From the NCBI RefSeq assembly GCF_000413935.1, contig NZ_KE340379.1, positions 146,248 through 210,247 on the forward strand: a stretch of 64,000 bases of DNA. Reading direction: 5' to 3'. The position numbers and the translations under genes are program-made. Source of the stretch: Acinetobacter colistiniresistens. GTDB lineage: Bacteria > Pseudomonadota > Gammaproteobacteria > Pseudomonadales > Moraxellaceae. The notes under the pieces are model-generated. The model had not been told where the DNA came from. It ran no database searches and was given only the letters and a program-made list of their open reading frames with translations. Shown here piece by piece: positions 45,751 to 55,181 of this stretch. Position 1 is the stretch's first letter, and each line of letters begins with the position of its first letter.

Positions 45751-47205
45751 TCACTCTTCATCCCAAAAAATATCTTTAGCAGATAAGCCCTGTAGCTTTT
45801 TATTCGCTTTCTTGACCACATGTGGTTGTTGTGCCTTGACCCAACCTAAAGCAAATAAAAATTGTGGATGCTTCACAGCCTGTTGTTCAAAGATCTGTTC
45901 AGCAACAAAGAGATCATTATAAAAGCCTAAATATTCCTGAATCGGTTGTAACTTATTTAAGAATTGTTGAACCTGCTTTTCTGGATACAGCGCTGAAATA
46001 AAGTCGATGCAATAGCGTAATTGTTTAACGCGTTTACGGGTACGGTGTTGTTGCTCGACTTCTAGCTTCGAAAATTGAGACGCATCTTTGAGAATTTTTT
46101 GATATAGCTTGCTTAAGCTTTTAGCTGCTTGTTTAGAAAGTTTAGATTTGGACTGATGCTCACTATATGTAAAACTGAATAAGGATAAAAATAACTGTGT
46201 GGTTTGAATATGACTTAAAAGCTGCGCAATATTGCTATCAACCTTCGCAGGGAATGGAAAATCAAAATCACAAACTTCTTTGACTAAGGGAATGACCGAA
46301 TCTTGAATTGCATCGTAATCACGTGATTGCCCCAAGGCTCTAAAAATATCCGCCAACTGACTTTCCCAAGCAGGATCAATGTGTGCAGACCAGTTTGAGA
46401 AATGTTTTAAAGCTGAACGCAAACGTCGTAAGCCGACACGTGCTTGGTGAATATGGTCTGCTTCTGCTACACCATCAGCGATTGCAGCTGCATTTGGCAA
46501 GATATGATTGAGCGTATTTTCGATAATCAGTTTAAGGGCTTGTTCAGCACGGATATCGGTATCTAAAATCAGTGATTTCGCTTTGGTGGCAGGGGAAACC
46601 CGTTTACCAATGGCCAGTAAATTGCCCCGTTCAGCTTTACTGCGTACATCAAGCCAGAGCTGATATTTGTCTACCCAAGTTTTGGCAAAATCAATCAGAG
46701 ACTGTGCCGAGCCTTGTTTGAGCTCAAATTCGACTTCACAGATTTTGGCTTGATCAGTCGGGGTGCGAATTTCTCCATCATCCAAGCAGACTTCAATATG
46801 CGAACCTGCAAACTCGAAGACATGAAAAGTACGTTGTACATCAGTTTGAAACTGTAGCAATAACTCAGCAGGGGAATCGCCTAAAACATCACGCAGTACA
46901 GTTTGAACGGTTTGATTATGTTTATATAAAGATAAATCCAGTTCGGGTTCTTTCGTACATTTGCCCAAATAAATATCTTCTTCGATACGTTGTAAATGGT
47001 TTTTACTGGCGGCCTTAAAGGTTTGCACCCAATGCTCACCTTCCTGACGCAGACGAATGGCGACGTAATTCTTTGCCAGTAAGCGGTCGGCAGTGTCATA
47101 GTATTTTGCTTGCAGGTGAATTTTCTGTGCTTTTTGTTTGTTTAAAAGCTGTAATACACTTTTTTTCTTAGATTCAGGGAGTTGAAATTTTAGCTCTATT
47201 TCCAT
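45751..47205 (-). CDS. ygiF: CYTH-CHAD domain protein, inorganic triphosphatase type
   Basis: A 484-residue two-domain protein. The N-terminal CYTH domain starts MEIELKFQL with the ExExK metal/phosphate motif and has YYDTADRLL and VRLRQEGEHWVQTFK. The C-terminal CHAD domain (about 220-484) is helical with HQARVGLRRLRSALKHF and RKRVKQLRYCIDF, the His/Lys/Arg patches that bind polyphosphate. E. coli YgiF is an inorganic triphosphatase with this plan. ATG at 47205 has AGGAG upstream; the frame extends to 47226. The same window also encodes ppk. Confidence 0.88.
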   Translation of the reverse strand: MEIELKFQLPESKKKSVLQLLNKQKAQKIHLQAKYYDTADRLLAKNYVAIRLRQEGEHWVQTFKAASKNHLQRIEEDIYLGKCTKEPELDLSLYKHNQTVQTVLRDVLGDSPAELLLQFQTDVQRTFHVFEFAGSHIEVCLDDGEIRTPTDQAKICEVEFELKQGSAQSLIDFAKTWVDKYQLWLDVRSKAERGNLLAIGKRVSPATKAKSLILDTDIRAEQALKLIIENTLNHILPNAAAIADGVAEADHIHQARVGLRRLRSALKHFSNWSAHIDPAWESQLADIFRALGQSRDYDAIQDSVIPLVKEVCDFDFPFPAKVDSNIAQLLSHIQTTQLFLSLFSFTYSEHQSKSKLSKQAAKSLSKLYQKILKDASQFSKLEVEQQHRTRKRVKQLRYCIDFISALYPEKQVQQFLNKLQPIQEYLGFYNDLFVAEQIFEQQAVKHPQFLFALGWVKAQQPHVVKKANKKLQGLSAKDIFWDEE

Positions 47206-47381
47206 GAAGTTATGACTCCTGACCACCGAGAATGATAAATATAAAAATAGTATAACTTGTTGATCTCAAAAATCATTGTAAAGTTGTTTTAAGCAGGGAA
47301 AGGATGGCACGCAATGACTTTATTTTGTACAGAAAATGCATTAACGTGTGGAGAGTCTTGCACGATTAGGATGATCTTAAA

Positions 47382-47753
47382 ATGAATGCACCAGCGAATA
47401 TTACCCAGCCAGTGGAATTTTCATTACCCATTAAAAACTATGACGAATTTTATCATTTTTATTTAACTGAACATCGCAATATCGCCAGTCGCCGTTTGCA
47501 TGCAGCAGGTAGCTCGATTGGTTTATATTTTTTTAGTCAAGCCATCCGTAAACGTCAGGCAAAATATGCGGTATATGGTTTGGTATCAGGCTATGCCTGT
47601 GCTTGGGTTGGGCATTTTTTCTTTGAACATAATAAGCCTGCCAGCTTTAAACAACCGCTGTATAGCTTTATTTCGGATTGGCGCATGTTGTCAGACGTTG
47701 CACGTGGTCGTTTGAGTCTGATTGATCGTAAGTTTGATAAAATTGAGTCGTAA
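47382..47753 (+). CDS. Mpo1-like (DUF962) protein
   Basis: A 123-residue membrane-associated protein. FYHFYLTEHRNIASRRLHAAG and WVGHFFFEHNKPASF hold the family's conserved His and Glu/Asn residues (H-x-N-x-x-x-R-x-x-H and G-H-F-x-x-E-x-N-x-P-A). Yeast Mpo1 is an Fe(II) dioxygenase for 2-hydroxy fatty acids; the bacterial role is unknown. Between the motifs is one hydrophobic stretch. A terminator follows. Confidence 0.85.
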   Translation: MNAPANITQPVEFSLPIKNYDEFYHFYLTEHRNIASRRLHAAGSSIGLYFFSQAIRKRQAKYAVYGLVSGYACAWVGHFFFEHNKPASFKQPLYSFISDWRMLSDVARGRLSLIDRKFDKIES

Positions 47754-47770
47754 CATTCATTTGATATTTC

Positions 47771-47792
47771 AAAAGCTGCTTTGGCAGCTTTT
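47771..47792 (+). terminator. Terminator after the Mpo1-like gene
   Basis: AAAAGCTGC and GCAGCTTTT pair around TTTG, followed by T-rich sequence. Confidence 0.85.
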
Positions 47793-47906
47793 TTATTTGT
47801 TCTGATTTACAGCGATTAATGATGTAAATACACTCCCTATCTTTAAATTTTAAGAAAGAAAATATACTCTGAAGCTAATGTAATTATAGTGAATAGTGAA
47901 ACGTTC

Positions 47907-48518
47907 ATGCGCGGTCTTTATCTCATTACCAATGACGATCCAATCCAACTATTATTAGAAAAATTAGACGTTGCATTAGCGACAGGGCAGATTGCCATTC
48001 TGCAATATCGTCGTAAGAAAGTAGCAAAGGCTGATCAGCCACTTGAAGTGGAAAAAATTAAAGCACTGTGTGAAAGACACCAAACTCCTTTTGTGATTAA
48101 TGATGACTTGGTCTTGGCGGAGCAATTTGGTCTAGGTGTGCATCTTGGACAGTCCGATGGTGAAATTAGCGATGCGGCTACACGTTTGCCATCAAGTGTG
48201 ATTATTGGGCGGACTTGTCTAAACTCATTAGAACTGGCTGAAAAGGCAATTGCGGATGGGGCGACTTATGTGGCATTTGGTGCGGTCTATGCCACCTCAA
48301 CTAAACCTGAAGCGGGCAATGTAGGAATCGAAGTCATTCAGCAGGCGAAACAAAAATTTGCTGTGCCAATTTGTGCGATTGGCGGGTTGACCGTTGAAAA
48401 TTCTCAAGTAGTGATTGAGGCTGGTGCAAGCCTTTGTGCAGTAATTAGTGATATATTAGGCCGATCAACAGCCGAAATTCCTGCTCGTGTAGATGCATGG
48501 GCAAAGTTATTTGCATAA
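47907..48518 (+). CDS. thiE: Thiamine-phosphate synthase
   Basis: A 203-residue TIM-barrel enzyme that couples HMP-PP with the thiazole phosphate to give thiamine phosphate. GLYLITNDD, ILQYRRKK, FVINDDLVLAEQFGLGVHLGQSD, YVAFGAVYATSTKPEAGN and PICAIGGLTVEN are family blocks. A GTG at 47889 could add six residues, but ATG at 47907 gives the usual N-terminus. It is 51 bases upstream of hemL on the same strand, so co-transcription is likely. Confidence 0.93.
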   Translation: MRGLYLITNDDPIQLLLEKLDVALATGQIAILQYRRKKVAKADQPLEVEKIKALCERHQTPFVINDDLVLAEQFGLGVHLGQSDGEISDAATRLPSSVIIGRTCLNSLELAEKAIADGATYVAFGAVYATSTKPEAGNVGIEVIQQAKQKFAVPICAIGGLTVENSQVVIEAGASLCAVISDILGRSTAEIPARVDAWAKLFA

Positions 48519-48569
48519 TTTTTTGCATCGTTTCGACATTCTATTCCTCGATTCTAGGTTGAGTCTTTT

Positions 48570-49868
48570 ATGAGTTTATCTCCAAAGCAAGAACAGTTAT
48601 TTAAACAAGCAAATAAACATATTCCAGGTGGTGTTAACTCACCTGTACGTGCATTTAACGGTGTTGGTGGTACGCCTGTCTTTATTGAAAAGGCAAAAGG
48701 GGCGTACTTATGGGATGTTGATGGCAAGCGTTATGTAGACTATGTCGGTTCATGGGGCCCAATGATTTTGGGTCACGCACATCCAGATATTATTCAAGCA
48801 GTACAAACTGCGGCGGAAGATGGTTTAAGTTTTGGTGCGCCAACTGTACATGAAACCACTTTGGCAGACACGATTTGCGAAATCATGCCATCCATTGAGT
48901 TGGTGCGTATGACCAGTTCAGGTACAGAAGCAACCATGACCGCGATTCGTCTGGCACGTGGTTATACTGGCCGTGACAAAATTGTGAAGTTTGAAGGCTG
49001 TTACCATGGTCATTCAGACTCGTTATTGGTGAAAGCGGGTTCAGGCCTGCTAACTTTAGGCGAAGGTGAGCCAACGTCAAAAGGTGTACCTGCTGATTTC
49101 GCAAAACATACCCTAACGCTACCGTATAACAATATTGAAGCCTTGAAAGAATGTTTTAGCAAGTTTGGTCATGAGATTGCTGGTGTAATCATTGAGCCTG
49201 TTGCTGGCAATATGAATCTGGTGACGCCAATTGATGGTTTCTTACAAGCGATTCGTGATGTGTGTGATGAATATCAATCAGTCTTCATTATTGATGAAGT
49301 GATGACGGGTTTCCGTGTTGCTTTGGGCGGTGCGCAATCGGTCTATAAAGTAAAACCAGATTTAACCACTTTAGGTAAAATTATTGGTGCGGGTTTACCT
49401 GTGGGTGCTTTCGGCGGTAAACGTGAAATCATGGAATGCATTGCACCATTAGGTGGTGTTTACCAAGCAGGAACTTTGTCGGGTAATCCATTGGCCATGC
49501 GTGCAGGCATTGCGATGTTCAAGCATCTTCGTGAACCTGAGTTTTATGACAAGCTTGCAGCACAGTTAGCCAAATTACTGGCAGGTTTACAGGCTGCGGC
49601 AGACGAAGCGGGGATTCCATTTAAAACCCAGCAAGTTGGCGGTATGTTTGGTTTGTATTTTACCGATCAAGAGGACATTACCAGCTTTGATTCAATGTTA
49701 GCCTGTGATGTTGAAGCATTCAAGAAATTCTTCCATGGTATGTTAAAGCGTGGTGTCTATCTGGCACCATCGGCATTTGAAGCTGGATTTATTTCATCAA
49801 TGCATTCTGATCAAGATATTGCAGAGACCATTCAGGCAGCAAAAGAAACCTTTGCTGAAATGAAATAA
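48570..49868 (+). CDS. hemL: Glutamate-1-semialdehyde 2,1-aminomutase
   Basis: A 432-residue PLP enzyme that makes 5-aminolevulinate in the C5 haem pathway. [20 protein letters not shown] opens the protein, [18 protein letters not shown] binds PLP phosphate, [16 protein letters not shown] is the family loop, [11 protein letters not shown] holds the cofactor Asp, and the Schiff-base Lys is in [18 protein letters not shown]. Length matches HemL. A terminator follows. Confidence 0.97.
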   Translation: MSLSPKQEQLFKQANKHIPGGVNSPVRAFNGVGGTPVFIEKAKGAYLWDVDGKRYVDYVGSWGPMILGHAHPDIIQAVQTAAEDGLSFGAPTVHETTLADTICEIMPSIELVRMTSSGTEATMTAIRLARGYTGRDKIVKFEGCYHGHSDSLLVKAGSGLLTLGEGEPTSKGVPADFAKHTLTLPYNNIEALKECFSKFGHEIAGVIIEPVAGNMNLVTPIDGFLQAIRDVCDEYQSVFIIDEVMTGFRVALGGAQSVYKVKPDLTTLGKIIGAGLPVGAFGGKREIMECIAPLGGVYQAGTLSGNPLAMRAGIAMFKHLREPEFYDKLAAQLAKLLAGLQAAADEAGIPFKTQQVGGMFGLYFTDQEDITSFDSMLACDVEAFKKFFHGMLKRGVYLAPSAFEAGFISSMHSDQDIAETIQAAKETFAEMK

Positions 49869-49885
49869 CGCTGTGATATACACAT

Positions 49886-49911
49886 AAGCCCGATTTATTC
49901 GGGCTTTTTTT
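49886..49911 (+). terminator. Terminator after hemL
   Basis: AAGCCCGA and TCGGGCTT pair around TTTAT, then a T-run. Confidence 0.9.
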
Positions 49912-50222
49912 ATGGTCATGGTTTCGGTAGTTCTCAAAACAGGTTGCCCTTAACTGATTAAACAATAAGGGTGGATCGTCATGAACGCTCACTGCGTTCT
50001 CATTTACTTGTAGGCTCTATCTAAGCTCCGAATAGCAATAAAGATAAATAATCTTTACTGTATTACAAGGTAAAATATGGTTGAATAATCCACTATCTTT
50101 GCATTTGTCTTCGGCTGTACCAAAGCGTGAACGTTTTGGCTGATGCAGGCTGTGGATGACGTTGCTAGATATCATATGTTAGACAAGCGTTGATAAGAAA
50201 CTCATAGGAATGGAGTAAAAAG
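49912..50222. other. Intergenic region with two small inverted repeats
   Basis: No gene found. It holds CCCTTA (49947-49952) with TAAGGG (49966-49971), and GAACGC (49983-49988) with GCGTTC (49994-49999) around a five-base loop. The remainder has no recognisable frame or family and presumably includes the promoter of the DUF336 gene. Confidence 0.5.
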
Positions 50223-50639
50223 ATGAAAACTAAACATTATCTAACTTCCGCAGATGTGGAAATTCTGGTTGATGCGGCATTGCAATATGCAACAGCGCAC
50301 AGCTTTAATGTCAGCGTGGCGGTTGTCGATGATTGTGGAACATTGTTGATGATGAAGCGTATGGATGGCGCATCGGTACTATCGACAGAGATTTGTCAAG
50401 AAAAAGCCAAATCTGCTGCGGTCAGCCGAAGAACAACCAAGGCATCAGAAGATATGATCCGTGATGGTAAAATCGGCTTTTTAACCGTGAATGCGGCAAA
50501 GGGGATGCTAGAAGGTGGTGAGCCCATTGTGTATCAAGCACAGGTCGTCGGTGCTGTGGGGATTTCGGGGGTACAATCTTTTCAAGATGCAGAAATTGCC
50601 CAGTATGCGATTCAACAATTTCTAGAGCAACAAGCCTAA
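50223..50639 (+). CDS. GlcG/HbpS-like (DUF336) protein
   Basis: A 138-residue small soluble protein. VDAALQYATAHSFNVSVAVVDDCGTLLMMKRMDGA and QEKAKSAAVSRRTT are the GlcG/HbpS family blocks, with GGEPIVYQAQVVGAVGISG near the end. Homologues bind haem (HbpS) or sit with glycolate and diol catabolism genes; no such neighbours occur here. GGAG precedes the ATG. Confidence 0.87.
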   Translation: MKTKHYLTSADVEILVDAALQYATAHSFNVSVAVVDDCGTLLMMKRMDGASVLSTEICQEKAKSAAVSRRTTKASEDMIRDGKIGFLTVNAAKGMLEGGEPIVYQAQVVGAVGISGVQSFQDAEIAQYAIQQFLEQQA

Positions 50640-50739
50640 ATCATCATTTAAATTCGATTCTGGATGAAATATCGAGAGAAACACGAAAAAAATCAGTAAA
50701 AATACGTGTCATGCATTGTAATTCAGCGCTAAGCTTTTT

Positions 50740-51426
50740 ATGATTGCCCGCTTGTTTTCATCCAGTCGTTGGAAGGCTACCTTGAGTGATTTTCTAAGTG
50801 AACATTTGATTCATCGTGATGAAGATTTTATGGTCATCCATAAACCAGCAGGTTTACTCACTGTGCCGGGGAAAACGCCGGATTTACAAGATTGTTTAAT
50901 TAATCGTTTATTAGAACTAGAACCTAAAACTTTACTGATTCATCGTTTAGATCGTGATACCTCAGGTATTCTGGTCTTTGGCTTGTCCAAATTTGGACAG
51001 AGCAATATTTCGCGTCAATTTCAAGATCGTCAAACCTCAAAAATTTATCAGGCTTTGGTTGCAGGGCATTTAGAAGGTCAGGGCACGGTCGATATTCCTG
51101 TGATTTATGATCCAAGCCGTCCACCATTACATATTGTGGATGCCTCTTATCACAAGCCTGCATTGACCGAATGGCAAGCGATTGAACATTTAGAAATTCA
51201 AGGACAAGCTGTAACCCGAGTGAAACTCATTCCGATTACAGGGCGTTCACATCAGCTTCGTGTGCATATGCAATATTTAGGTCATCCGATTCTGGGCGAT
51301 ACCTTATATGCCACACCCGAACAGCAGCAGCTTTATGCGCGTTTGTGCTTACATGCAACGCAATTAAGCTTCGCTCATCCTAAGACAGGTACACAACTCA
51401 ACTTTGATTGTGCCGTACCGTTTTAG
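50740..51426 (+). CDS. RluA-family pseudouridine synthase
   Basis: A 228-residue pseudouridine synthase without an S4 domain, the RluA plan. EDFMVIHKPAGLLTVPGK, LLIHRLDRDTSGILVFG with the catalytic Asp (HRLDRDTSG), KIYQALVAGH and ITGRSHQLRVHMQYLGHPILGDTLY are family motifs. E. coli RluA modifies 23S U746 and tRNA U32; the target here is inferred from similarity in size only. Confidence 0.88.
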   Translation: MIARLFSSSRWKATLSDFLSEHLIHRDEDFMVIHKPAGLLTVPGKTPDLQDCLINRLLELEPKTLLIHRLDRDTSGILVFGLSKFGQSNISRQFQDRQTSKIYQALVAGHLEGQGTVDIPVIYDPSRPPLHIVDASYHKPALTEWQAIEHLEIQGQAVTRVKLIPITGRSHQLRVHMQYLGHPILGDTLYATPEQQQLYARLCLHATQLSFAHPKTGTQLNFDCAVPF

Positions 51427-51570
51427 TACGAAAACTTTTTTATGAAACACGATGTGATGCACGCTATTTGATTGCGCTTTGTGTCAAAATACATCGTTGA
51501 AAACTACATAAAATGCCTTAACTTTTATTGGTGTCAGGGCATAAAATATGTAGGCTAACTTGAGATAAAG

Positions 51571-54408
51571 GTGGAAAAATTGCAGCAGTTTGCTATTGGT
51601 CAACGTTGGTTATCAGATACTGAAACTGAACTCGGTTTAGGGGTTCTTATTGATGTAGATGAACGTTCTATCAGCATTTTATTCCCAAAAAGCGATGAAA
51701 CGCGTGTTTATGCACGCAACAATGCGCCTTTATCTCGCATTATCTTCAATGTTAACGATGAAGTCCAAGACCAAGAAGGCAGCAAGTGGATTGTTGAAGC
51801 GATCGAAGACCGTCATGGTGTGCTTCGTTATGACGTGGTTCGCCAGCTTGAAAATGGCGAGCAAGAGCGTAAGTCACTCAACGAAACCCGTATCGGTGCA
51901 CAGATCCAGCTGTCAAAACCTTTAGAACGTCTGTTGGCCAGCCAAGTCGATTATAAAGAATGGTATGACCTGCGTATTGAAGCGATGTTGTTGCAAGCGC
52001 AAATGCACACCAGTCCTTTACGTGGTTTTCTCGGTGCACGTGTGGGCTTGATTCCACATCAGCTTTATATCGCGCATGAAGTCGGGAAGCGTTTTGCGCC
52101 ACGTGTTTTGTTAGCAGATGAAGTGGGCCTAGGCAAAACCATTGAAGCAGGTTTGATTATCCACCAACAACTGAAAACAGGACGTTCAGAGCGTATCCTG
52201 ATTTTAGTGCCTGATTCATTGCAGTATCAGTGGATGATTGAAATGCGCCGCCGTTTCAATTTGCAATTCTCGCTATTCGATTTAACCCGTACTGCTTCGA
52301 TCAAAGAACATGATCCTGATCTGAACCCATTCCTGACTGAACAATGCATTATTGCCAGTGTCGACCTGATGGTTGACCATGACGACTTGCGTGAGCAAGC
52401 CATGGAAGCTGGTTTTGATTTGCTGGTGGTCGATGAAGCGCACCACTTGATGTGGAGTGAGGAAGAGGGCGGTAATGATCGTTATGACCTCGTCGAAGAA
52501 TTGGCTGAACAAACAGCAGGTGTATTACTGCTCACGGCAACGCCGGAACAGTTAGGGGTTGAAAGCCATTTTGCCCGTCTTCGTTTACTTGATCCGCAAC
52601 GTTTCAGTAGCCTAGATCGTTTCCTTGATGAGGAAGAGCAATATCAACATACCGCTAAAATTGCGGAAGTGTTGATGTCAGATCAAGCGTTGACAGAAGA
52701 GCATCTTGCTGCACTGGACGGCTTATTGGGTCATCGTATTGATGATCAGCCTGAACAGCGTATGCGTGCAATTCATGAATTATTAGACCGTCATGGCACA
52801 GGCCGTATCCTGTTCCGTAACACCCGTGAAGCGATTCAAGGCTTCCCTGGTCGTGATTGCCAGCCAGCGCCTTTGCCAGCACCAGAAGACTGGTCATTTG
52901 ATGGCAAAATGCGCGAGCAAATGTGGCCAGAAGAAGGCCAGCTCGATGGTGCATGGATGGAAAATGATCCGCGTGTGCCGTGGTTGATGGAAGTGTTACG
53001 CAAAGAATTAAAACACAAAAAAGTGTTGTTGATTGCGCGTAGCGGGCCAGTGGTTGAAGCACTTGAAAATGTATTGCGTTTACATGCGGGTATTCGTACC
53101 GCGATGTTCCATGAAGGCATGAGCTTATTGGAACGTGACCAAGCGGCAGCCTACTTTGCTGAAGATAGCTATGGTGCTCAGATTCTTCTCTGTTCAGAAA
53201 TTGGTTCGGAAGGTCGCAACTTCCAGTTTGCCAGTGACCTGATCTTATTTGACCTACCTGCAAACCCAGATGTATTGGAGCAACGTATCGGTCGTCTGGA
53301 TCGTATTGGTCAGGAAAACCGGATTCAAATTCATGTGCCATATCTGATGGGTACAGCACAAGAGCGTATGTTCCGCTGGTATAACGAAGCACTCAATATT
53401 TTCAGCAATATTTCTCCGACTGCACAAACGCTACAAGAGAACTTCATTGTTGAATTGAAGGATTGTTTATTGGCAGATCAAGGCCAGACTTTTGAAGATT
53501 TACTGGAAGAAGTCAATGTACAGCGTCAAGCCTTGGAAGCTGAACTACAGGCAGGTCGTGACCGTTTGCTCGAGTATAACTCTTGTCGTCCAATAGTGGC
53601 GCAGGGCATTGTACAAGCGCTTGAAGATTATGATGACAACACCACATTGCCAATGTTTGTGAAGCGTTTCATGTCATCCACCAATATTGACTTTGATGAG
53701 CAAAGCAACGGTACGGTGATCATCAAGCCAACGGATCAAATGCAGGTGCAAGGTCTCACGTTGGACGAAGAAGGTATGACCGCAACCTTCTATCGTGATC
53801 AGGCGCAGATCCGTGAAGATGCGCAATACTTGACTTTGGAACATCCGTTTATTGAAAGTGTGATGGAAATGATCCGCACACAATCATTCGGTAGTACCAA
53901 TGTGGCCTTGCTGAAATCCAATGCCTTGAAACAAGGTTCAGTCTTGTTGGAAGTATGGTTTAAGGTCGATGTGGTTGCACCGAAGGCATTGAACTTGCCA
54001 TCAAGCTTACCGAAGCAATTGATTCGTGTATTGCTCAGTGAAAATGGTCAGGATTTATCGACCAAGATTGACCCAAGTATTTTACGTCCGTACCTGCATC
54101 ATCTTGATGGCAATAGTTGCCGCCAAGTGGTAAAAGCGCGCCGTGAAGTGATTGAGTCTCGTTATGCGCAAGCTTTAGAAATTGCCAAGACCTCATTACC
54201 TGAATTAATGCAGCAAGCCAAAGAGCATTATGGCAGTAAATGGCAGTATGAAATTGACCGTTTAAGCTATCTCAAGCAATTTAACCCAAGTATTCGCCAA
54301 GATGAAATTGAGCGTTTACAGAAATTCCAGAAAGAGGGCCTAGGTCTCCTAGATGGTCTTTCTGTAACACCAGAAGCAATTCAAGTTTTGGTTGTCGTTA
54401 AACCTTAA
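51571..54408 (+). CDS. rapA: RNA polymerase-associated ATPase RapA
   Basis: A 945-residue SWI/SNF-type ATPase that recycles RNA polymerase after transcription. N-terminal Tudor-like domains (FAIGQRWLSDTETELGLG onward), helicase motif I LLADEVGLGKTIEAG, motif Ia LILVPDSLQYQW, motif II VVDEAHHL, motif III LLLTATPEQLG, and in the second lobe ILLCSEIGSEGRNFQFA and EQRIGRLDRIGQ. The linker and C-terminal domains are full length. Translation starts at GTG 51571. A terminator follows. Confidence 0.96.
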   Translation: MEKLQQFAIGQRWLSDTETELGLGVLIDVDERSISILFPKSDETRVYARNNAPLSRIIFNVNDEVQDQEGSKWIVEAIEDRHGVLRYDVVRQLENGEQERKSLNETRIGAQIQLSKPLERLLASQVDYKEWYDLRIEAMLLQAQMHTSPLRGFLGARVGLIPHQLYIAHEVGKRFAPRVLLADEVGLGKTIEAGLIIHQQLKTGRSERILILVPDSLQYQWMIEMRRRFNLQFSLFDLTRTASIKEHDPDLNPFLTEQCIIASVDLMVDHDDLREQAMEAGFDLLVVDEAHHLMWSEEEGGNDRYDLVEELAEQTAGVLLLTATPEQLGVESHFARLRLLDPQRFSSLDRFLDEEEQYQHTAKIAEVLMSDQALTEEHLAALDGLLGHRIDDQPEQRMRAIHELLDRHGTGRILFRNTREAIQGFPGRDCQPAPLPAPEDWSFDGKMREQMWPEEGQLDGAWMENDPRVPWLMEVLRKELKHKKVLLIARSGPVVEALENVLRLHAGIRTAMFHEGMSLLERDQAAAYFAEDSYGAQILLCSEIGSEGRNFQFASDLILFDLPANPDVLEQRIGRLDRIGQENRIQIHVPYLMGTAQERMFRWYNEALNIFSNISPTAQTLQENFIVELKDCLLADQGQTFEDLLEEVNVQRQALEAELQAGRDRLLEYNSCRPIVAQGIVQALEDYDDNTTLPMFVKRFMSSTNIDFDEQSNGTVIIKPTDQMQVQGLTLDEEGMTATFYRDQAQIREDAQYLTLEHPFIESVMEMIRTQSFGSTNVALLKSNALKQGSVLLEVWFKVDVVAPKALNLPSSLPKQLIRVLLSENGQDLSTKIDPSILRPYLHHLDGNSCRQVVKARREVIESRYAQALEIAKTSLPELMQQAKEHYGSKWQYEIDRLSYLKQFNPSIRQDEIERLQKFQKEGLGLLDGLSVTPEAIQVLVVVKP

Positions 54409-54424
54409 CGCGACGAAATGCAAT

Positions 54425-54457
54425 AAAAAAGAGGACCATTACAGTCCTCTTTTTTTA
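54425..54457. terminator. Bidirectional terminator after rapA
   Basis: AAAAAAGAGGAC and GTCCTCTTTTTT pair around a 7-base loop. It is shared with the convergent Dps-type gene. Confidence 0.9.
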
Positions 54458-54470
54458 TTTTCAATACTTT

Positions 54471-54965
54471 TTAGTGATCAATATTGGCTTCCAAGAACCA
54501 TAGATATTGATCCAGATCTTCTAATGCTGCATGAATAATATCTTCGGAAATGGGATCTTGGATTTCGTCAATCGTGTCACGCAAATGATTGGCGACTACA
54601 CCATAGCGATCAGCCAGTTCTTTTAAATGATCCTGTACAGCATGAATCGCCACAGGATAGGGTTTGAGGTGTGAGCTTTTGGCGACTGATTGGGTCGTTC
54701 CTAATGCTGTCCCACCGATCTGTACGGCACGCTCTGCGACATTGTCCAAATGAGTGATCAGAGATGTTCGGAACATGTCTAACATTTCATGCACTGCAAT
54801 AAAGTTGCTCCCCCGCATGTTCCAATGTGCTTGCTTGGTCAGCAAGGAAAGATCAATTAAGTTGGCAAGGATTTGATTTAAGATTTTTATCGTGGACTCT
54901 TTGATCGAGTCATCTAAATTATTGCGTGTATATACTTTTAAAGCTTTTGCTGTTGAAGAACTCAT
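54471..54965 (-). CDS. dps: Dps-family ferritin-like DNA-protection protein
   Basis: A 164-residue Dps. [24 protein letters not shown] supplies the His and Asp/Glu ligands of the intersubunit ferroxidase site; [17 protein letters not shown] is the next family block. Dps dodecamers oxidise Fe(II) with peroxide, store iron and bind DNA in stationary phase. The frame extends to 55019, but ATG at 54965 has GAGG upstream and matches the usual start ([10 protein letters not shown], a basic tail that may contact DNA). Confidence 0.93.
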   Translation of the reverse strand: MSSSTAKALKVYTRNNLDDSIKESTIKILNQILANLIDLSLLTKQAHWNMRGSNFIAVHEMLDMFRTSLITHLDNVAERAVQIGGTALGTTQSVAKSSHLKPYPVAIHAVQDHLKELADRYGVVANHLRDTIDEIQDPISEDIIHAALEDLDQYLWFLEANIDH

Positions 54966-55181
54966 AGTTACCTCATTCAATTCTAATGTGATGAAACATA
55001 GTGAAGAAAAACCATTCATTTCATTAGTAGCTTATCGCTTGAATAGGTGCTTGAGTGTTTTTGTTGTCTAGGCTTTTGTAAGTTTGCTTATCATCAATTC
55101 TCTTTTTGATCATGTCTGTTTTAATTCAGATTCAATGATTATTGCATGGGTTAAAGTATGTTTTAACGTGTTAAGCATCGC

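Noticed and set aside
52655..53392. 245-codon open frame on the minus strand inside rapA
   Set aside because: It lies antisense to a complete, well-recognised rapA and gives a composition typical of a shadow frame with no family motif.
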